Positions 6,556 to 10,797 of a DNA stretch of 10,797 nt are shown here, piece by piece. The stretch comes from an uncultured Bacteroides sp. (GTDB taxonomy: Bacteria; Bacteroidota; Bacteroidia; Bacteroidales; Bacteroidaceae). Numbering within the stretch: position 1 is the stretch's first letter; each line of letters begins with the position of its first letter. The stretch spans positions 1-10,797 of the forward strand of contig URDR01000090.1 of the NCBI GenBank assembly GCA_900546645.1, given 5' to 3'. The notes under the pieces are model-generated. The model was given only the letters and a program-made list of their open reading frames with translations. It was not told the DNA's origin and ran no database searches. A program made the position numbers and the translations under genes.

Positions 6556-7431
6556 TTACGCCATCGTACCGCCTATGATATCGAGCAGCTCGTTGGTAAT
6601 GGCCTGCTGGCGGCTCTTGTTATAAATGAGCGTCAGGTCCTGAATCAGCTCGTTGGCATTGTCGGTAGCCACCTGCATGGCCATCATGCGTGCGGCATGC
6701 TCGGCAGCATTCGAATCAAGCAGTACGGTGAATACCTTCATGCGAAGCACTTTGGGAAGCAAGGCGCTCATCAGTTTTTCGCCCGAGGGCTCAATGATGT
6801 AATCATTTCCGGCAGGAGTTTGCGGCTGCTCTGCCGATGTCTGGAAACTTATGGGAAGATAAGTTTCGCGGGTCAGCACTTGGGTGGAAGTCGATTTGAA
6901 ATGATTATATAGCAACTCTACCTGCTGGATTTCTCCGCTGAGGAAACGCTTCATCAGGTCGGCAGCCAGCGCTGCTGCTTCCTCATAGTTCGGCTTGCCG
7001 CTCATGTGCTGGTAATCGCCCATCGGAATCACTCCCGGCATCTTCTTTACGGCATCAGCTACCTTTCGCCCTATCGGATAAATCAGTATGTTCTCTCTGC
7101 CTGTCTTTCCTGCATATTCGTCAACCAGTTCGCTCAAGCGGCGGATTACATTCATGTTGAATCCGCCGCAAAGACTGCTGTTGGAGGCAAATACCACTAA
7201 GGCAACTTTTTTCACTTCTCGCTTTTCGGTAAAGGGGGACTGTACGGTTACACCCGCTTCCAGAAAATGGGTCAAGATATGGTGAAGTCTGCGCTCATAG
7301 GGAAGCATATTCTCGATGGCTCCCTGCGCTTTATGCAGCTTGGAAGAAGATACCATCTTCATGGCTGAGGTGATTTTCAGCGTTCCGTTAATGGAGTTGA
7401 TTCTTCCTTTTACTTCTTTTAGTGATGCCAT
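6556..7431 (-). CDS. atpG: ATP synthase gamma subunit
   Basis: Central rotor shaft of F1, transmitting rotation of the c ring to the catalytic alpha/beta head. It has 291 residues, typical of the family. The N-terminal helix LKEVKGRINSINGTLKITSAMKMV (begins at residue 4) and the C-terminal helix (MQVATDNANELIQDLTLIYNKSRQQ and on to the end) form the coiled-coil shaft. SSLCGGFN (85-92) begins the Rossmann-like middle domain, and RQQAITNELLDIIGG is the classic C-terminus. The start ATG gives MASLKEVKGRI, as in homologues. It is the last gene of the visible operon, 38 bases after atpA, with the terminator just beyond. Its leader carries the A-rich motif shared with atpF and atpH. Confidence 0.98.
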   Translation of the reverse strand: MASLKEVKGRINSINGTLKITSAMKMVSSSKLHKAQGAIENMLPYERRLHHILTHFLEAGVTVQSPFTEKREVKKVALVVFASNSSLCGGFNMNVIRRLSELVDEYAGKTGRENILIYPIGRKVADAVKKMPGVIPMGDYQHMSGKPNYEEAAALAADLMKRFLSGEIQQVELLYNHFKSTSTQVLTRETYLPISFQTSAEQPQTPAGNDYIIEPSGEKLMSALLPKVLRMKVFTVLLDSNAAEHAARMMAMQVATDNANELIQDLTLIYNKSRQQAITNELLDIIGGTMA

Positions 7432-7469
7432 TTATTTGAGTTTTTGAGTTTTTATTTTTAGTAAGGTGA

Positions 7470-9068
7470 CTAGTTGCCTTGAGAAGAGAACGGGCGTGCG
7501 GTATCTGCCGCCACTTTCTCTATTATATCCGATACCTCGTCGTTAATCTTTCCTGAAGCCAGCACATCAATTACATCGGCTTGATGATTGGCGCGGAGAC
7601 TGGTGAGGAAGGCATCTTGGAAGGCGCGCACCTTGCTCAGCGGAACATCACGCATAAGGCTGTGTGTGCCGCAATAAAGGATGGCAATCTGTTCGCCTAC
7701 GGGCATGGGTGAATATTGCGGCTGGATAAGCAACTGGTTGTTTTTCCGTCCGCGGTCGATAGCCATGGCGGTTACGGCATCCATATCGCTGCTGAACTTG
7801 GAGAAGGCTTCCAGCTCACGGTATTGGGCTTGGTCGATTTTCAGCGTACCTGCCACCTTCTTCATGCTCTTCACCTGTGCGCTGCCTCCCACGCGTGATA
7901 CGGAGATTCCTACATTGATGGCGGGGCGGAAGCCTTGGTTAAAGAGGTCGGTTTCAAGGAAAATCTGTCCGTCGGTAATCGAAATCACGTTGGTCGGGAT
8001 ATAAGCCGATACGTCGCCTGCCTGTGTCTCGATGATAGGCAGAGCGGTAAGTGAGCCTCCTGCCTTCACCTTTCCTTTCAGGCAAGCCGGAAGGTCGTTC
8101 ATCTGCTCAGCCACTTCCTGCTGACCGATAATCTTGGCGGCACGCTCCAGCAAGCGTGAGTGGAGGTAGAAGATGTCGCCCGGATAGGCTTCACGCCCTG
8201 AGGGGCGGCGGAGGATGAGCGATACTTCACGGTAGGCTACTGCTTGCTTCGAGAGGTCATCGTAAACCACGAGGGCATGACGGCCGGTATCGCGGAAGTA
8301 TTCGCCGATGGCTGCTCCGGCAAACGGGGCAAAGTATTGCATGGCGGCAGGGTCGGAAGCCGTAGCGGCTACCACCACGGTATAATCCATGGCTCCCTTT
8401 TCACGCAGGGCGTTTACGATGCTTGCCACGGTAGAGCCTTTCTGACCGATGGCTACATAGATGCAATATACGGGGTTTCCGGCTTCATAGTTGCTTCGCT
8501 GGTTGATGATGGTATCGATGGCAATGGCGGTCTTGCCGGTCTGGCGGTCGCCGATGATGAGCTCACGCTGACCGCGTCCGATAGGAATCATGGCATCGAT
8601 AGCCTTCAGTCCGGTTTGGAGCGGTTCGGTTACGGGCTGGCGGAAGATTACCCCGGGAGCTTTGCGTTCCAGCGGCATTTCAAAGAGTTCTCCGCCGATT
8701 TCGCCTCGTCCGTCGAGGGGTACGCCTAAGGGGTCGATGACGCGTCCCAGCATGGATTCTCCCACACGGATGGAGGCGATGCGCTTGGTGCGTTTCACGA
8801 TCATGCCTTCCTTAATCTGGTCGGTAGGACCGAGCAACACGGCTCCCACATTGTCTTCTTCCAGATTCATCACCGTGCCCATGATGCCGTTTTCAAACTG
8901 AAGCAGTTCGTTGGCTTCGGCATGATGCAGACCATAGATGCGGGCCACACCGTCGCTTACCTGCAACACCGTGCCTACTTCATCAAACTTTAACGAAGTA
9001 TCGATTCCCTGTAATTGCTGAAGCAATACTTCGGATACTTCACTGGGTTTTATTGTATTTTCTTGCAT
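7470..9068 (-). CDS. atpA: ATP synthase alpha subunit
   Basis: Non-catalytic nucleotide-binding subunit of the F1 hexamer; it also supplies the arginine finger to the catalytic beta site. It has 532 residues (Escherichia coli 513). The order is an N-terminal beta-barrel domain (about 30-100), then Walker A GDRQTGKT (173-180), the Walker B region ALVVYDD (265-271), and the signature PAINVGISVSRVGGSAQ (382-398), with Arg392 as the likely arginine finger. A helical C-terminal domain follows. The start ATG gives MQENTIKPSEVSEVL, which is family-like. The stop is TAG. It follows atpH after 45 bases; that spacer carries neither the octamer repeat nor the AAACTC leader motif found at other atp starts. 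The catalytic beta gene (atpD) is not in this window. Confidence 0.99.
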   Translation of the reverse strand: MQENTIKPSEVSEVLLQQLQGIDTSLKFDEVGTVLQVSDGVARIYGLHHAEANELLQFENGIMGTVMNLEEDNVGAVLLGPTDQIKEGMIVKRTKRIASIRVGESMLGRVIDPLGVPLDGRGEIGGELFEMPLERKAPGVIFRQPVTEPLQTGLKAIDAMIPIGRGQRELIIGDRQTGKTAIAIDTIINQRSNYEAGNPVYCIYVAIGQKGSTVASIVNALREKGAMDYTVVVAATASDPAAMQYFAPFAGAAIGEYFRDTGRHALVVYDDLSKQAVAYREVSLILRRPSGREAYPGDIFYLHSRLLERAAKIIGQQEVAEQMNDLPACLKGKVKAGGSLTALPIIETQAGDVSAYIPTNVISITDGQIFLETDLFNQGFRPAINVGISVSRVGGSAQVKSMKKVAGTLKIDQAQYRELEAFSKFSSDMDAVTAMAIDRGRKNNQLLIQPQYSPMPVGEQIAILYCGTHSLMRDVPLSKVRAFQDAFLTSLRANHQADVIDVLASGKINDEVSDIIEKVAADTARPFSSQGN

Positions 9069-9113
9069 ATCTTCTTTTGGTTTTATAAATCTCTGTACAC
9101 GAGCGTTTCTAAG

Positions 9114-9668
9114 TTAAACAATCCGTCGGTTGCGTGCCACGAACTGCTGGCGCACCCGCTTGAGCTGGTTTGCCACGCTGGCATCGAGCCGATAGCCCGA
9201 CAGCTCGATGATATATCCTCCGATGAGTTTGGGGTCGACCACAGCTTCCAGTTCCACGCTCCCTTTGGTGCGCTCGCTGGCCAGCTGCTCAAGGTGTTTT
9301 ACCAACTTCTCGGATGCAACGGCAGTGGTGAGTTTTCCTACAAGGATGTTCTTGTCATCGCGGTACAGGTCGATGTATGCATACGCCATGAAAAGGAGGA
9401 GTTTTTCTCTCCGTGCCTGAAGCACCAGCTCGAAGAAGCGGCTGGTCTGCGGGCTCAGCTGCTTGCCTCCGGCTGCCTCACAAAGCAGCTCGTGCTTGGC
9501 GGGAGGATTGAGCACGGGGTTGGCGATGGCTCGGCGCAGCCCTTCTACGCTCAGGTAATGGGCTGCCAGCTGCTTCATCTCTCCATATACTTTTTCTTCC
9601 TGCCCTTCTGCCTTGGCATAAGAGAGCAGGGCTTTTGCGTAACGCATTGATACGGCTCCTGTATTCAT
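9114..9668 (-). CDS. atpH: ATP synthase delta subunit
   Basis: Stator subunit that connects the top of F1 to the b-subunit stalk (OSCP family). It has 184 residues, typical of bacterial delta subunits. The start at 9668 gives MNTGAVSMRYAKALLSYAKAEGQ, matching the conserved N-terminal helix with the RYAKAL motif. A longer open frame to 9734 would add 22 residues made of the spacer's repeats, so I reject it. The C-terminal part has DPKLIGGYIIELSGYRLDASVANQLKR, the conserved OSCP signature region. It follows atpF after 158 bases of non-coding, repeat-containing sequence, long for an ATP synthase operon. Confidence 0.96.
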   Translation of the reverse strand: MNTGAVSMRYAKALLSYAKAEGQEEKVYGEMKQLAAHYLSVEGLRRAIANPVLNPPAKHELLCEAAGGKQLSPQTSRFFELVLQARREKLLLFMAYAYIDLYRDDKNILVGKLTTAVASEKLVKHLEQLASERTKGSVELEAVVDPKLIGGYIIELSGYRLDASVANQLKRVRQQFVARNRRIV

Positions 9669-9696
9669 TTGTTTGAGTTTTTTGGGTTTCAGACAG

Positions 9697-9712
9697 GTTG
9701 ACGAGTTGACGA
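9697..9712. repeat. Tandem octamer GTTGACGA x2 upstream of atpH
   Basis: GTTGACGA occurs at 9697-9704 and again at 9705-9712, followed by GG and a T-run. Related octamers (GTTGACAA, GTTAACGA) occur in the atpE-atpF spacer, suggesting a shared repeat type. Confidence 0.75.
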
Positions 9713-9764
9713 GGTTTTTCAGATACCAGAGCATTTTCAGAGCCTTGCCGACTTGTAGCGTTAC

Positions 9765-9803
9765 GTTACAATTGTGACAAATGACAATTAGCCGAATTGT
9801 AAC
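9765..9803. repeat. Inverted repeat in the atpF-atpH spacer
   Basis: GTTACAATT at 9765-9773 is the perfect inverse of AATTGTAAC at 9795-9803, with 21 bases between. The interval contains further ACAAT/ATTGT pairs and the repeat TGACAAATGACAA. A separate 10-base palindrome, ACAAGCTTGT, lies at 9806-9815. No U-run follows on the minus strand, so an mRNA fold or protein site is more likely than a terminator. Confidence 0.65.
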
Positions 9804-9826
9804 TCACAAGCTTGTCTGTACCCGTT

Positions 9827-10330
9827 TTACTTTTTCGCTGATTCTATCATTTCATCCAGCATGCTGTCTATGAGCTTCAGCTGTTCATTTTCGTCTGCCA
9901 GCTTGTGGCGCATCACTTTTTCTGCAATGCTTACCGAAAGTACGGCTACTTGGCGGCGGATGTCACGGATGGCACTTTCTTTCTCGGTTTCAAGCTGCTT
10001 TTTCATTTCATCCATGAGGCGTTGTCCTTCGGTAAGCGCACGGCTTTGGGCATCTTTGATGATGCGGTCACGCGTGGCAATGGCTTCTTTCAAGATACGT
10101 CCCTGTTCTTCGTGGGCCTGAGTAAGCAGCTTTTCAGCTTCCAGCTTCACGCCAGCCAGCTGTTCGTTGGCTTGGCGGGCTGCCTGAAGCGACTGGTCGA
10201 TGTATGCTTTCCGGCTGTCTACCATATTGATGATGACCGGGAAACCGTATCTTGCCAAGATGAAGAATACGATGCTGAAGATGATAATCATCCAAATCAG
10301 CAGGCCCGGATCCGGAGTTAGTAATCCCAT
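9827..10330 (-). CDS. atpF: ATP synthase b subunit
   Basis: Peripheral stalk subunit that anchors delta and F1 to the membrane sector. It has 167 residues, near the usual 156-170. One N-terminal membrane helix (about 10-27, LLIWMIIIFSIVFFILARYG) is followed by a long charged, Ala/Glu/Gln/Lys-rich coiled coil (about 40-165), including the conserved IADEA-like region around EAEKLLTQAHEEQGRILKEA. It is the only b-type gene seen, so a b2 homodimer is inferred. The start ATG gives MGLLTPDPGLLIW. It follows atpE after a 107-base spacer with a large inverted repeat and an A-rich leader. Confidence 0.97.
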   Translation of the reverse strand: MGLLTPDPGLLIWMIIIFSIVFFILARYGFPVIINMVDSRKAYIDQSLQAARQANEQLAGVKLEAEKLLTQAHEEQGRILKEAIATRDRIIKDAQSRALTEGQRLMDEMKKQLETEKESAIRDIRRQVAVLSVSIAEKVMRHKLADENEQLKLIDSMLDEMIESAKK

Positions 10331-10363
10331 ATTGTTTGAGTTTTTAGTTTTTAGTTTTGAGCA
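10331..10363 (-). promoter_or_regulatory. A-rich translation leader of atpF
   Basis: Directly before the atpF ATG the minus strand carries AACTAAAAACTAAAAAC and then TCAAACAAT: an unstructured, A-rich leader with no Shine-Dalgarno sequence. Its last part, AAAACTCAAACAA, recurs before atpH (9669-9681) and, with one change, before atpG (7432-7444); a looser form lies before atpE. A-rich leaders are known to favour translation in Bacteroidota. Confidence 0.55.
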
Positions 10364-10368
10364 TTTTT

Positions 10369-10422
10369 AGTTGACAAGTTAACGAGGTGACTCTTTTGAG
10401 TTGGCAAGTTAACTTGTCAACT
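10369..10422. repeat. Large inverted repeat between atpE and atpF
   Basis: AGTTGACAAGTTAAC at 10369-10383 is the perfect inverse of GTTAACTTGTCAACT at 10408-10422, with 24 bases between. The second arm is also half of a 24-base near-perfect palindrome (10399-10422, one mismatched pair). An inner ACTC-TTTT-GAGT mini-hairpin lies at 10390-10401. The arms are built from GTTGACAA/GTTAACGA octamers. The minus-strand RNA would fold strongly just after the atpE stop. No U-run follows, so it is not a standard terminator. Confidence 0.8.
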
Positions 10423-10437
10423 ATCCCCACATCCCGA

Positions 10438-10692
10438 TTACAGGAACAGAGTCAGCAAGCATACCACAATGGCAATCAAGGCTACACCTTCTACCAAAGC
10501 AGCAGCAATGATCATGTTCATACGTAAATCGCCTGAAGCTTCGGGCTGACGGGCAATACCTTCCATAGCCGAGCTACCGATTTTACCGATACCGATACCT
10601 GCTCCTAATACGGCGATACCTGCGCCAATTGCTGCCCCTAACTTACTGATTCCTACTCCGGCAGCTGCCTGCAATAAAACTGATAATAACAT
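10438..10692 (-). CDS. atpE: ATP synthase c subunit
   Basis: Proteolipid that forms the rotating c ring of Fo. It has 84 residues forming two membrane helices joined by the polar loop ARQPEASGD (47-55), the hallmark of the family. The first helix has the glycine-rich packing motif GAGIGIGKIG (30-39). The second carries the ion-binding carboxylate, Glu68, in AALVEGVALIA. Aligned with the Na+-binding c subunit of Ilyobacter tartaricus, the Na+ ligands Gln32, Ser66 and Tyr70 correspond to Ile35, Gly69 and Ile73, so an H+-binding ring is inferred. The start ATG gives MLLSVLLQAAAGVG. It is the first complete gene of the visible operon; atpB (a subunit) would be expected just upstream but lies beyond the end of the genomic sequence. 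Confidence 0.98.
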   Translation of the reverse strand: MLLSVLLQAAAGVGISKLGAAIGAGIAVLGAGIGIGKIGSSAMEGIARQPEASGDLRMNMIIAAALVEGVALIAIVVCLLTLFL

Positions 10693-10747
10693 AATCTTTA
10701 AGTTTTTAAGTTTATTAGTTCTTGGTTTATTATTTCTTATTTCTTAG

Positions 10748-10797
10748 CTGTCTCTTATACACATCTGACGCTGCCGACGATAAGGCTCGTGTAGATC
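10748..10797. other. Nextera (Tn5) adapter and index - sequencing artefact
   Basis: 10748-10766 is CTGTCTCTTATACACATCT, the reverse complement of the 19-base Tn5 mosaic end used in Nextera libraries. 10767-10780 is GACGCTGCCGACGA, the rest of the reversed Read 1 transposase adapter. 10781-10788 (TAAGGCTC) sits in the i5 index position; its complement, GAGCCTTA, is an index I recall from the Nextera XT v2 set. 10789-10797 (GTGTAGATC) begins the reversed P5 primer. These bases are untrimmed adapter read-through and should be removed. Confidence 0.97.

Noticed and set aside
9015..9650. Plus-strand open frame of 211 codons across atpH and the atpA start
   Set aside because: It overlaps two well-supported minus-strand genes and resembles no family; it is a by-product of their codon use.
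9669..9734. Longer atpH start (22 extra residues)
   Set aside because: The extra codons lie on the octamer repeat and A-rich leader; the conserved delta N-terminus starts at 9668.
10369..10422. Intrinsic terminator between atpE and atpF
   Set aside because: The minus strand after the stem is A-rich (AAAAATGC), with no U-run, and the operon continues in the same direction.
10748..10766. Tn5 mosaic end as evidence of a transposon
   Set aside because: It is followed by library adapter, index and P5 primer sequence, which never occur in natural Tn5. It is a sequencing artefact.

Overview
The window is almost entirely conserved energy-metabolism DNA from a Bacteroidota bacterium, most likely Bacteroidales. 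The reasons are the protein sequences (c subunit, NqrA–F), the partial ATP synthase gene order c-b-delta-alpha-gamma, A-rich leaders that mostly lack a Shine-Dalgarno sequence, and a TAnnTTTG-type -7 promoter box. Every gene I can support is on the minus strand, so transcription runs from high to low coordinates. I cannot name the genus.

Layout in transcription order. (1) 10748-10797 is not genomic: it is an Illumina Nextera (Tn5) adapter with index, so the real sequence ends near 10747 and the atp operon is cut off there. (2) 10692-6556: atpE, atpF, atpH, atpA, atpG, encoding the c, b, delta, alpha and gamma subunits of F1Fo ATP synthase. A strong intrinsic terminator at 6536-6479 closes this unit. 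(3) 6478-6253: intergenic region with a candidate promoter for the next operon. (4) 6252-389: nqrA, B, C, D, E, F, a complete Na+-translocating NADH:quinone oxidoreductase (Na+-NQR), ended by an intrinsic terminator at 342-308. (5) 307-1: about 300 bases with no confident gene; it holds a possible decayed reading frame on the minus strand, short direct repeats and a strong hairpin.

How the genes work together: NQR oxidises NADH, reduces quinone and expels Na+. ATP synthase spends an ion gradient to make ATP. The c subunit lacks the side chains that bind Na+ in known Na+-driven c rings, so the synthase looks H+-coupled. The two complexes encoded side by side would then use different ions.

I do not see a previously undescribed system. 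The observations most worth a second look are the adapter at the contig end, a shared A-rich leader motif just before four atp start codons, octamer-repeat and hairpin sequences in the atp spacers, the Na+/H+ mismatch, a Gly-for-Ala change in the NqrC flavin-attachment motif, and the decayed frame at the left edge. Published starts may differ: for nqrE, nqrC and atpH I chose starts downstream of the longest open frame, based on family N-termini.
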